Part shown: piece by piece, positions 35,814-44,289 of the stretch
Layout: each line of letters begins with the position of its first letter
Position numbering within the stretch: position 1 is the first letter of the stretch
From: UMGS902 sp045538895
Lineage (GTDB): Bacteria; Bacillota; Clostridia; Oscillospirales; CAG-272
Length of the DNA stretch: 64,000 bases
NCBI GenBank assembly: GCA_045538895.1
Contig: JAZQEH010000118.1
Span: 1 to 64,000, forward strand
Reading direction: 5' to 3'
Notes under the pieces: model-generated
What the model was told of the DNA's origin: nothing
Database searches by the model: none
The model's input: the letters and a program-made list of their open reading frames with translations, nothing else
Program-made: the position numbers and the translations under genes

Positions 35814-35843
35814 AAACCGCCGCAAATGCGGCGGTTTGCTTTT
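35814..35843 (+). terminator. terminator after tRNA-Arg
   Basis: 10-bp stem AAACCGCCGC/GCGGCGGTTT (35814-35823 with 35828-35837), AAAT loop, then GCTTTTT. Strong intrinsic terminator 5 bases beyond the tRNA CCA. Confidence 0.88.
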
Positions 35844-35872
35844 TAAAAATATAGGCTAATGAGGATAACGCA

Positions 35873-36460
35873 ATGACTAAACTTAGGTTTATTCTGTCAC
35901 TGAATGAAAAGTTAAAAGATTTTCCGCAAAACGAAGTTGAAGAATACTTAAATCATTATAGTAAAAAGATTGATGAAAAAATTGCAGAAGGTTTATCTGA
36001 AGAAGAAGCGGTACAGTCTATCGGATCAGTTGAAGAAACTGCATCAAGAATTGCAGCCGAGCTCTCACCTCTAACGGTTAATAAGCCCCATAAAGAGATT
36101 AAAGCGTGGGAAATTACTCTTTTAATTGTTAGTTCTCCAATATGGCTTTCTCTGCTTATCGCAGCAATTTCTATAGTTTTTTCGTTATACATATCATTAT
36201 GGTCTGTAATTATTTCATTATGGGCGATATTCGGTACAATTATTGGTTGCGCTATTGGCGGTGTAATTTGCGGTACAGCATCTGTTATTTTAGGTTACAC
36301 AACTTCAGGAATTGCCATAATTGGTGCGGTGCTGGTTTGTGCAGGACTTGCAATCTTCTTCTACTATGGCTGTACAGCAGCTACAAGTGGGGTCATGATT
36401 CTTACTAAGAAAACTATAGCTTGGGTTAAAAAATGTTTTACCGAAAAGGAGAAAGCATAA
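35873..36460 (+). CDS. DUF1700 (HAAS) membrane protein
   Basis: A 195-residue protein. The N-terminal 65 residues form the HAAS-type helical domain (FPQNEVEEYLNHYSKKIDEK, then LSEEEAVQSIGSVEETASRI). Four or so hydrophobic segments fill 75-180, and the tail is Lys-rich. In other Firmicutes DUF1700 genes sit beside a PadR regulator and a DUF4097 gene; the DUF4097 gene is present here (TAATG overlap) but no PadR. Exact role unknown, thought to be envelope-stress linked. Confidence 0.82.
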   Translation: MTKLRFILSLNEKLKDFPQNEVEEYLNHYSKKIDEKIAEGLSEEEAVQSIGSVEETASRIAAELSPLTVNKPHKEIKAWEITLLIVSSPIWLSLLIAAISIVFSLYISLWSVIISLWAIFGTIIGCAIGGVICGTASVILGYTTSGIAIIGAVLVCAGLAIFFYYGCTAATSGVMILTKKTIAWVKKCFTEKEKA

Positions 36461-37362
36461 TGAGAAAAAATACTATATTATTGCTTATTATTGCAACTTC
36501 TTTTATTATCATCGGAACGGGTATTTTTGTAATGGCAATGACAGAATTTGAATGGGATTTTACCAAACTGTCTACGGTTAAGTATGAAAACAACGTTTAC
36601 GATAGTTTGGGTGAATTTGAAAGTATTTCAATTGAAACCGGCACTGCCAATATCGCTATTTTACCCTCAGAAGACGGTAAGGTTACGGTTCTTTGCCATG
36701 CGCAAGAAAAAGCAAAGCATCAAATTACAATTAAAGACAATGCACTTGTAATTACAGAAACTGACACGAGAAAATGGTATGAGCATATTGGCATATCATT
36801 CGATTATCCTAAAATTTCTGTGTATCTTCCTGCGAGCGACTATGGTGCTCTTTCGATATATGGTCACACAAGCAACGTGGAGATAGCAGATAGTTTTATG
36901 TTTGAAAGTATTGATATTACTGAAAACACAGGTAGTGTTACTAACTTCGCTTCTGCTACAAATTATATTAAAATCAAAACGGACACGGGAAAAATCCATT
37001 TAGAAGATATAACTGCGGATACGGTTTACCTTTCAGTTTCAACAGGTAAAACAAATTTGACAAATGTTAAATGCCGAAACCTCATTTCTACCGGCGATAC
37101 CGGCAACTTGATAATGCAAAACGTATTAGCAACTGAAAAGTTCAATATTGAGAGAGATACCGGCAATATAAAGCTTGACAGTTGTGATGCCGCAGAGATT
37201 TACATAGAAACTGACACTGGGAGCGTAACCGGAACACTTTTATCGGAAAAAGAGTTCATCGCAAAGTCAGATACCGGTAGAATTAGTGTCCCGAAAACTT
37301 TAGCAGGCGGAAAATGCGAAATTATAACAGATACAGGAAATATCAGAATATCCTTGAAATAA
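36460..37362 (+). CDS. DUF4097 beta-helical surface protein
   Basis: A 300-residue protein with one N-terminal membrane segment (about 6-28) followed by a parallel-beta repeat domain of the DUF4097 type. Recurrent TDTGxI/STGxx turns, for instance KTDTGKIHLEDI, STGDTGNLIMQNV and ITDTGNIRISL, mark the rungs. Exposed on the outer face; function unknown. ATG at 36460 overlaps the DUF1700 stop and follows AAGGAGAAA. Confidence 0.85.
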   Translation: MRKNTILLLIIATSFIIIGTGIFVMAMTEFEWDFTKLSTVKYENNVYDSLGEFESISIETGTANIAILPSEDGKVTVLCHAQEKAKHQITIKDNALVITETDTRKWYEHIGISFDYPKISVYLPASDYGALSIYGHTSNVEIADSFMFESIDITENTGSVTNFASATNYIKIKTDTGKIHLEDITADTVYLSVSTGKTNLTNVKCRNLISTGDTGNLIMQNVLATEKFNIERDTGNIKLDSCDAAEIYIETDTGSVTGTLLSEKEFIAKSDTGRISVPKTLAGGKCEIITDTGNIRISLK

Positions 37363-37390
37363 AAATAGCACGCTTTTGCGTGCTATTTTT
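37361..37390. terminator. bidirectional terminator DUF4097 / EPS operon
   Basis: 13-bp perfect stem (37361-37373 with 37378-37390) on ATAGCACGC/GCGTGCTAT with TTTT loop, A-run and T-run on opposite sides. It ends the DUF4097 transcript on the plus strand and the 15-gene EPS operon on the minus strand. Confidence 0.9.
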
Positions 37391-38211
37391 TAAATCTCAA
37401 TAAGTTTTCCTAAAACAACGTATCGAACATTTTTAACATAGTCTGAACATGTTGAAAGTGTTACAATACGGTCACCCTCATTATATTCAACATTCGATAT
37501 AAAGGTTGACTTGCCGATTAGCTTGTTTATGTATGTAGAAAATGCAGAAGAATTCGGCTCGGTTTTATAAATATCTTCTTTGTCGGTAGAAACAAAAACA
37601 CCGGCAAAAAGTTCAATCTTGTAATCACCGTCAGGAGTCAAATAATAAACATAAGGGTGCTTTTCGTAATACTGTTGAGACTGATAATCAAGTAAACTGC
37701 CAAACATTGAACTGTTGTTCATGTTATGACCATAAATGATATAGTTTAAGTCGCTTCCGATTTTATCATTTCGGTAATCAACAAATAATGTACCGCTTAT
37801 GAGATATTTACCATTTATGTCCCTGCGTAAATACTTATCATTATTCGATGCCTGAACAACCGGATAGCTAATAGGAGTTCCCTCGCTATAGATCCAACCG
37901 ATAATATCTTTATTTTTTTCAGACAAGCTTTCAAAATCAACGTTTATAGGTAAAGGCTCGGCAGGTTGCTTTGGAACTTCTGTAACCGCCGGAACTTCCA
38001 AAGTGTTCACGCTCTCCTGCGTAACAACAATATCCGTGAAAATAACTTCGGTAGTTTCAGGTGGAGCGACGTTTACAAATTGCTCGTTCATTTCCGAGTA
38101 AAGCGAATCTGCTTCATTATAGTTAATAAGCATGAAAGCGATGTTACAAGCGGAACAAACGATAATTACGATTAAAACCACTAAAATAAGCTTTAATATT
38201 AACCTTTTCAT
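37390..38211 (-). CDS. srtB: class B sortase
   Basis: Cysteine transpeptidase that attaches surface proteins to the cell wall, 273 residues. N-terminal membrane anchor (about 4-28), a Pro/Thr/Val-rich linker to about 90, then the sortase barrel. The active site is His162 (YGHNMN), Cys255 (LSTCSDY) and Arg263 (NVRYVVLG). IIGWIYSEGTPISYPVVQ and the DKYLRRDINGKYLISGTLF region are typical of class B. ATG at 38211 begins one base after the phosphatase stop, with no good Shine-Dalgarno, so translation is probably coupled. Last gene of the EPS operon. Confidence 0.93.
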   Translation of the reverse strand: MKRLILKLILVVLIVIIVCSACNIAFMLINYNEADSLYSEMNEQFVNVAPPETTEVIFTDIVVTQESVNTLEVPAVTEVPKQPAEPLPINVDFESLSEKNKDIIGWIYSEGTPISYPVVQASNNDKYLRRDINGKYLISGTLFVDYRNDKIGSDLNYIIYGHNMNNSSMFGSLLDYQSQQYYEKHPYVYYLTPDGDYKIELFAGVFVSTDKEDIYKTEPNSSAFSTYINKLIGKSTFISNVEYNEGDRIVTLSTCSDYVKNVRYVVLGKLIEI

Positions 38212-38212
38212 G

Positions 38213-39589
38213 TTATTCTTCAATTAAGATGTTTCTGATGCTCTCAATCTCTTCATTAGTGATGCCAATGGAAAGCAAATAGTTCTCGGCCTTATCCTGA
38301 AAAGTTAATCCGTCAATCTCTTCGAAGGCTTCAAGAAAAGCGTTCATAGAAACGGTGTCAACATCACCGTAATATAAAGCCGAAAGCTCGTATTCACGCA
38401 TTAAATCAAATTGGCTAAGGCCGAGCAATGCTTCAAGAATATAGCATATAGTACCCGTACGGTCTTTGCCGTAAGTACAGTGTAAATATACAGGATATTT
38501 TCTTTCATCCGCCAGATCCTTAAAGATATTGTAAGTTGACCTTCTTCCATCATCGGTAAAAATGCCATCATAAGATGATGCGCCGTAACAAATATGCTCA
38601 ACGTTTTCACCCAAGGCATCGGGATAGCCCTCGCAATCAACATCATAACGCAGATCCATTTCCGTGCGAACGCCGAGAATTGATGTGAGGACAGAAGCAC
38701 CTTCTTTGGAAATGCAGAAACGTTCAACAATGGCACCGTCGAGCTCTGTTCCACGGTATAGCATTCCCTGCTTGATTCGTCTGCCGTCCTGCAAAATCCA
38801 ACCGCCTATATCGCGGAAATTTCTTACTCCCTCGATGCTTATAATACGAGGAGTGTCGGCAGTAAAGAAACTTCCCTCCGAAGAATTGGTAGCACCATTG
38901 GAAAACTTGAAAACCAAACGGTAGAAGTATTCAGTGTTTACTTTTAAATAATTGATATCTAAGAACGTATCATTTTTACCAAGTGAGTACTTGTCGAAAT
39001 CGTTGAAGTCTTTATCTTCGGAAATATAAACGTCTGTGCCGATGAAACTGATTTCTCCAGGGATTCCCGAAATCATAAACGAAAGGCGAAGTGGTACATG
39101 AACATCAATTCGGCCGTGATCCTTATATAACTCATGAATCTCGCTCATAGGAGTTTCACCGTCGGCGTTTACATAATCAATAACGGCTGAATGCACAACA
39201 GGAACTGCGTTTGTAAACATAGGAAGTTTAACTTCAAAAGTTGTATCCGTTTGTTTAACAATTGCAACGGTTTCTTCGGGAATTTCAAATTCAGCATTCT
39301 GTTTATCACGGTAAACTGAAATCAAAATCAAAACAAGAACAATCAGGAACAAAAAAACGAGTCCAATCAGCTTTTTTTTGTTCTTTCTGCAAAAGCTTTT
39401 GAATTTTGCTAATTTTTTAGACTTTTCCCTGCGTTTTTTGTGTTTGTGGGAATGGTGATGAGAGTGGTGTGAATGATGATGCGAATGGCTATGTTCATCC
39501 TGAGTTTTTGAAAAAAGATGTTCTTCGGGATTTGCATCACTTTCAATAGAAATATTTATATTATTCTCATTTAAATTCTTTTCTTCCAA
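38213..39589 (-). CDS. membrane tyrosine phosphatase with His-rich cytoplasmic tail
   Basis: A 458-residue protein. Residues 30-50 are His/Ser-rich (EHSHSHHHSHHSHHHSHKH), followed by a strongly basic stretch and one membrane segment (about 75-93); the positive-inside rule places the rest outside the cell. Residues 100-250 look like a beta-sandwich, fibronectin-like region. The C-terminal domain is a LipA/Y_phosphatase3-type tyrosine phosphatase (NFRDIGGWILQDGRRIKQG) with P-loop HCTYGKDRTG (Cys371, Arg377). It starts with TTG, supported by GGAGATG upstream; no ATG is in frame near it. Possible substrates are polymer or lipid phosphates, or proteins outside the cell. Confidence 0.85.
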   Translation of the reverse strand: MEEKNLNENNINISIESDANPEEHLFSKTQDEHSHSHHHSHHSHHHSHKHKKRREKSKKLAKFKSFCRKNKKKLIGLVFLFLIVLVLILISVYRDKQNAEFEIPEETVAIVKQTDTTFEVKLPMFTNAVPVVHSAVIDYVNADGETPMSEIHELYKDHGRIDVHVPLRLSFMISGIPGEISFIGTDVYISEDKDFNDFDKYSLGKNDTFLDINYLKVNTEYFYRLVFKFSNGATNSSEGSFFTADTPRIISIEGVRNFRDIGGWILQDGRRIKQGMLYRGTELDGAIVERFCISKEGASVLTSILGVRTEMDLRYDVDCEGYPDALGENVEHICYGASSYDGIFTDDGRRSTYNIFKDLADERKYPVYLHCTYGKDRTGTICYILEALLGLSQFDLMREYELSALYYGDVDTVSMNAFLEAFEEIDGLTFQDKAENYLLSIGITNEEIESIRNILIEE

Positions 39590-39603
39590 AATGACATCTC
39601 CAA

Positions 39604-40917
39604 TTATTTTTTAGATATAGAACAAACAAATTCTTTAACAGTCGTTACAAAGAACTTAGGGTTTAAACCTTTCAGCATAAGCATGTTATTTGGTCTTAAA
39701 GGCTTGATAATAAAGCCAATTATAAAATTCGCAAATACTTGAGTCGCAAAAGAAGCCACAGCGGCTCCGGCGGCACCGTAAGAAGGAATTAAAACTGCAT
39801 TAAGTATAATGTTAAACGTCGCACCAAGCAAATTAATTATCCATAAAAATGATTGCTTTTGTTCCGCAAGAATCCAAACGTTACGTACGACGCCCATATA
39901 TGAGAAAGCAACAAACCACACAAGAATCTGAAGCAAAGGAACGCTGGCAAGATATGCATCTCCGTAAAGCAAATATATAATAAGTTTTGCAAAAACAGTA
40001 AACACAATGCTTTGAGCGATGGCCATATACAAGATTATACTGTATAACCCCGAAATGCTTTTCTCATAATCTTGGCTATTCTCTTTTTTCTTTGTGAGTA
40101 TCAAAGGTCTGTATGAATCAATAATGGCGTAAAAAACGAACTGAACAACCGAAACACACGTAATTGCAGCCGAGTAATACCCATTTTCCGCTTCGCCGAT
40201 CATGGTTGTAATCATAATATGGTCGGTATTCTGAATGATAACTACCATGAGTGAAGCTAAAATATAAAACTTGCCTTTATTGATTAGTATCTTTGCACGG
40301 CTAAAAGAAAAAGACAGTTTTTGCAGAGTTTTTTTCTTGTAGATTAAAATCAGTGATATTCCAATAATACAAAAATCGAGAGAATGTGTTAAGGCAAACC
40401 AGTATACACTTTTTCCAAATATAAGCAAGAAACAACGGTAAAGCGAAACGATTACGTAAGATATCAGCATGACTAATGACGAATATTTAGACAGTAGTTT
40501 ATACTGAAACCAATACTGAATCATTTCAAGTGCTGCAAAAACGAGAGATGTGCTATAAAGAATACACACAACAAGTTTTGCTAAGTCTCCGGAATTGGCA
40601 AAGGAAACAAATGTAGCCACGCCTGCCATACATGCTAATGATGACAAAACGTTCATAGTTAGTGCGGTACCCATTATTTCCCCTTCTTTTTCGGGAGAAT
40701 CAACAAGTTCGTGTACTAACACCGCATCGAAACCAAGTTTCATCAGCGGCATTGCAAATGCGACAACCGCAGAGGCATAATTTATAAGACCGTAATTTGC
40801 AGGACCAAGATAACGAGCACAAAGCATGCCGATAATGAGCTGCAGTATTGACTGTGCAATCTTGCAAACAATTATCCACTTTGCATTATTAAAAACCTGT
40901 TTAGAATTAATATCCAT
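39604..40917 (-). CDS. wzx: oligosaccharide flippase (Wzx/MATE-like)
   Basis: A 437-residue polytopic protein with about 12-14 hydrophobic segments and the polysaccharide-transporter start KQVFNNAKWIIVCKIAQSIL, GPANYGLINYASA and a central LKLGFDAVLVHELVDSP. Flips undecaprenyl-linked repeat units across the membrane. No clear Shine-Dalgarno precedes the ATG. Lies between wzy and the phosphatase gene. Gene name by function; sequence family is broad. Confidence 0.88.
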   Translation of the reverse strand: MDINSKQVFNNAKWIIVCKIAQSILQLIIGMLCARYLGPANYGLINYASAVVAFAMPLMKLGFDAVLVHELVDSPEKEGEIMGTALTMNVLSSLACMAGVATFVSFANSGDLAKLVVCILYSTSLVFAALEMIQYWFQYKLLSKYSSLVMLISYVIVSLYRCFLLIFGKSVYWFALTHSLDFCIIGISLILIYKKKTLQKLSFSFSRAKILINKGKFYILASLMVVIIQNTDHIMITTMIGEAENGYYSAAITCVSVVQFVFYAIIDSYRPLILTKKKENSQDYEKSISGLYSIILYMAIAQSIVFTVFAKLIIYLLYGDAYLASVPLLQILVWFVAFSYMGVVRNVWILAEQKQSFLWIINLLGATFNIILNAVLIPSYGAAGAAVASFATQVFANFIIGFIIKPLRPNNMLMLKGLNPKFFVTTVKEFVCSISKK

Positions 40918-40941
40918 AAAACAAAATACTACAAATTGTAG

Positions 40942-42216
40942 TTACGATTGAAATCTATTGCATCCGATAAACGGAAGTGCCAAAGCAAAATATACAATAT
41001 ACGCCACTTCTGTGCGCAATGAAGAATTATAAAAAACAAGTATGACCGAAAGAACCGAAATTATCATTGATAATTGGCAATACAATTTATTAGCCGACGG
41101 TTTCTTCCTCATGAAAAACGCTGAAAAAAAAGTTGTAAAGAAAAATGATAAATAAATCATAAAGCCTAAATATCCATTTTCGAGAAACATAAAGGCGCTG
41201 GAAAACCAGTTATAATTTAAATATTCATGCTCAATAAAGAACTTAGAATTACAGATGGCAAATGCAGAAGTGTCACAGTTGCCAAGACCCAATCCAAATA
41301 TTTTTGAAATCGGATTTGTAAGAATAGTTTCGCTGATTGTGGAAATGGCTGTAAATCGTCCCAAGTCATTAGCGGAAGAATAGTTAGTTGCAGTTATTAG
41401 TTCAATAATTCTATCTATAGAAAGTCGGTTATGCTCGCCAAATATCTGTGAAAGAATAATGCTGGCAAAACCGACAAGGAAAATTGAAAATAGGCAGAGA
41501 ATAAGATTTTTCCATGTAAACTTTGTAAAGAATACAGAGAAAAAAACTATAATTACGAAAATAATGAAGAATAGTTTTAATTCTGCTAATGCGGAAATAA
41601 GCAAAGCGGTTGCACACTTTAAAATGCATAGAAAAATTGATTCTCTGTCAGAAAAAAGCGATAAAACGGATTTAGCAATAACAATGGAAAAGAATACAAG
41701 AGAATACGAGTTGCATCCTTTTTCGACACCGAAAATACCACCTAAAAAGTCTTGCTTATATCCCAACGCAAAGAATTGATACAAGGATACCGCAGCATTT
41801 ACCCAAAACAAAAAATCCATTGCTTTGAAGCAACTGTTTGTGTCGGCTTCATCAAAAAAGAAGATATAAGCGAAAAAAGCAATATAAAAACGGAAATTGT
41901 TTCTAAGCCCCCATAAATAATAAAATGGAGATTGAAAATTAAATAAATATACAATTGCGGTAAGTAAAAAAAATCCGATTACAATAAAAGCAAATGGAAT
42001 AAGAAGTTTATTTAAAATAAAAATCTTTTTGGAAAAAAGAATAAAGAAAAAAGTAAGTAATACAGATACATCAATTAAATACTTTACAGCATTCGGTAAC
42101 ATTAATACATCTTGTAAAAAAGAAAGCAAAAAAGGCAAAAAGAAAATCAAAAAAGTCAAAACAACAGGTAAAGGACGTTTTTTGATATAAATATTGTTAA
42201 GCCTAACCGAATTCAT
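40942..42216 (-). CDS. wzy: O-antigen/EPS polymerase (Wzy-like)
   Basis: A 424-residue, very hydrophobic protein with about 10-12 membrane segments and one larger loop rich in Tyr/Asn (SATNYSSANDLGRFTA-like stretch, then GLGLGNCDTSAF), the pattern of Wzy polymerases and Wzy-C domain proteins. Sequence identity cannot be judged by eye. The ATG overlaps the stop of the upstream glycosyltransferase gene (ATGA). Notably AT-rich with many rare-looking codons. Confidence 0.75.
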   Translation of the reverse strand: MNSVRLNNIYIKKRPLPVVLTFLIFFLPFLLSFLQDVLMLPNAVKYLIDVSVLLTFFFILFSKKIFILNKLLIPFAFIVIGFFLLTAIVYLFNFQSPFYYLWGLRNNFRFYIAFFAYIFFFDEADTNSCFKAMDFLFWVNAAVSLYQFFALGYKQDFLGGIFGVEKGCNSYSLVFFSIVIAKSVLSLFSDRESIFLCILKCATALLISALAELKLFFIIFVIIVFFSVFFTKFTWKNLILCLFSIFLVGFASIILSQIFGEHNRLSIDRIIELITATNYSSANDLGRFTAISTISETILTNPISKIFGLGLGNCDTSAFAICNSKFFIEHEYLNYNWFSSAFMFLENGYLGFMIYLSFFFTTFFSAFFMRKKPSANKLYCQLSMIISVLSVILVFYNSSLRTEVAYIVYFALALPFIGCNRFQS

Positions 42217-43247
42217 TTTGAAACCCTCTTATTTTTTTTTGATTTAATCTTCAATAGCAAGTAACAAATCGAATAAAGTCTAAATTTCAGGCATACATAA
42301 AAAAACGCGATAGATTTTTTTTCCAATGCTAAAACATCAAAAGAAAGAGTCTGACGCAAAAGTTTATTCTTGAACATATCATTCAAAAACATTTTTTTAT
42401 CATTAGACGACAAATCGGATTCGACAATTTGAGTCATTGCGAATAGTTTAAAAACATGAAACTTAGCTATTATGGCACGGGTAATTTCGTTTGAAAGTTT
42501 TTTATTCTGCACAAATTCCAAGCTTTTTTTCAAGAAAACATCGATCAATTCTTGACGCTTAACATCGTATGTATGAGAAATTGAATTATCTCGATAACAA
42601 TAAAAGTAAAGTGGTTCAGAAATGGTAATAGCTTTTTTTACGTGTGGAAAAAAATTCATCGTAAAAAAAGTATCCTCGGACATTACCTCACGCTCTGATA
42701 AAAACAAAATATTATTGCTTTTTAAAATTTCGAGTTTAAAAAGTTTACAACACGTACTCATTCCATAACCGTGTTTGAAAGTAAACAAACCGGAAAAGAA
42801 ATCCAAAAGATTCTTTTCACCATAAATAACGTCAACTTGGTTCGAAAAAAACTTTTCTTGTACTGTGCCGTCAGAAGAAACTGCACATCTGTCAAACAAA
42901 ACGACATCCGCACATTCTCTTTCGGCGTTTACAACGCACTTCTCTACGGCATGCTCCGAAATGTAATCATCACTATCAATAAAGCCAATATATTTACCTT
43001 TAGCACGGTTGATACCGATATTTCTGGCAAGCCCGGCACCCTCGTTGCTTTTGTGGATAACAGATATACGACTGTCAATTCCGGCAAATTTGTCACAAAT
43101 CTTACCGGAATTGTCAGAAGAGCCATCATCAACTAAAATTATTTCAATATTTTTATATGATTGATTGATAACGGAATTAACACATTTTTCAAGGTAATCT
43201 TCTACGTTATATACAGGGATAACGATAGAAACCAACGGATCAAGCAT
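42213..43247 (-). CDS. glycosyltransferase family 2
   Basis: A 344-residue GT-A fold enzyme. N-terminal nucleotide-sugar motifs: VSIVIPVYNVEDYLEKCV, IILVDDGSSDNSG, GLARNIGINRAKGKYIGFID and the DxD-type DSDD. The start is ATG at 43247 (MLDPLVSIV) because GGGAGGCTCAAA precedes it; a longer frame would overlap the upstream gene. Adds a sugar to the lipid-linked EPS repeat unit; specificity unknown. Confidence 0.9.
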   Translation of the reverse strand: MLDPLVSIVIPVYNVEDYLEKCVNSVINQSYKNIEIILVDDGSSDNSGKICDKFAGIDSRISVIHKSNEGAGLARNIGINRAKGKYIGFIDSDDYISEHAVEKCVVNAERECADVVLFDRCAVSSDGTVQEKFFSNQVDVIYGEKNLLDFFSGLFTFKHGYGMSTCCKLFKLEILKSNNILFLSEREVMSEDTFFTMNFFPHVKKAITISEPLYFYCYRDNSISHTYDVKRQELIDVFLKKSLEFVQNKKLSNEITRAIIAKFHVFKLFAMTQIVESDLSSNDKKMFLNDMFKNKLLRQTLSFDVLALEKKSIAFFYVCLKFRLYSICYLLLKIKSKKNKRVSK

Positions 43248-43266
43248 TTTGAGCCTCCCGACATTT

Positions 43267-44289
43267 TTATAGCTGTAACAATTGAATAATTCCGTTTTGC
43301 CAATCATATGGAATAACAGCATTTCTTGGATTTTTTTCGTCGGAAATGGCAAATTCAATTGTTTTATTAAGCTGAACCTTATCAAAAGATTTGATAAAAT
43401 AGAATCCTTCTGTATTTAAAAAAGTTTTCATTTCACCAAAAGCGGTTGTGACAACAGGCTTGCCGCAAGCAGCAGCCTCGAGTGCTGACAAGGGGACATC
43501 GATACACCTGCCGCTTTCAACAACAGGAAAAAAATAAGCATCACAAGCCTGATATATCTCCTCAATATTTGGTAAAAAGCTGTCCAATATACTGATATTT
43601 GAATGGCTTAACAACTCTTCTTTTAGTTTGATGTCATATTCATTTTTAAACAATGGGCTGACAACCAACAAAACCTGATGCTCTGAACTGATTTTCATAA
43701 GTTCAGCTATGTTACGCCCTCTATTAAGATGACCGACATGAAGTATCAGTTTTTTGTCAGGCGAAAAACCGTATTTGCTCTTAAGAAAACGTTGCTTTTC
43801 TTTATCGGCAGGGATGAATTTTTGAGTATCCACACCGGTTTTAATATACGAAAGACGTTTAACAGGCAAAAACTTACTATAAAACTCAAAAGAGTCATTG
43901 GAGAGCACAACAATCTCTGCTCTGCTAAGTTTTAGCAGAAGTCTGGCAATAAATCCGAACTCACTTTTCATAACAAGAATTGTCTTAATTCTTGTTGAAA
44001 ATAAAGACAAAACAAAAATTCGTAAGGCTGTGAAAATTGTTTTTGCAGGGAACGGAATATATAATACATTTCCGTAATTTTGACGAATAAGTGAAAACAA
44101 TTTACCGTTAAGTAACAACTTATTAAGGCTTAAATGAACATCGGAAAAAGACGGTTCCCTGTCATATGATACAATCAAAGCATCATCTGAAGCATTCTTT
44201 AGTCTTTTAACGAGGCTACTTGCTACTTTCAAAAAGCCCTCGTCAGCATTATCAGTTAAGCCATTGGATAAAATCAGCATTTTTCGCAT
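43267..44289 (-). CDS. glycosyltransferase family 4 (group 1)
   Basis: A 340-residue GT-B fold enzyme. The C-terminal domain has KKLILHVGHLNRGRNIAEL and the nucleotide-sugar loop ESGRCIDVPLSALEAAACGK with the paired Glu residues. The N-terminal acceptor domain is shorter than in most GT4 enzymes. Overlaps the end of the radical SAM gene; ATG at 44289 or 44280 could both be used, neither has a strong Shine-Dalgarno. Confidence 0.85.
   Translation of the reverse strand: MRKMLILSNGLTDNADEGFLKVASSLVKRLKNASDDALIVSYDREPSFSDVHLSLNKLLLNGKLFSLIRQNYGNVLYIPFPAKTIFTALRIFVLSLFSTRIKTILVMKSEFGFIARLLLKLSRAEIVVLSNDSFEFYSKFLPVKRLSYIKTGVDTQKFIPADKEKQRFLKSKYGFSPDKKLILHVGHLNRGRNIAELMKISSEHQVLLVVSPLFKNEYDIKLKEELLSHSNISILDSFLPNIEEIYQACDAYFFPVVESGRCIDVPLSALEAAACGKPVVTTAFGEMKTFLNTEGFYFIKSFDKVQLNKTIEFAISDEKNPRNAVIPYDWQNGIIQLLQL

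Noticed and set aside
39420..39490. Repetitive CAT/CAC-rich DNA as a microsatellite
   Set aside because: In frame it encodes the His/Ser tract of the phosphatase with mixed codons, so it is a coding low-complexity region.
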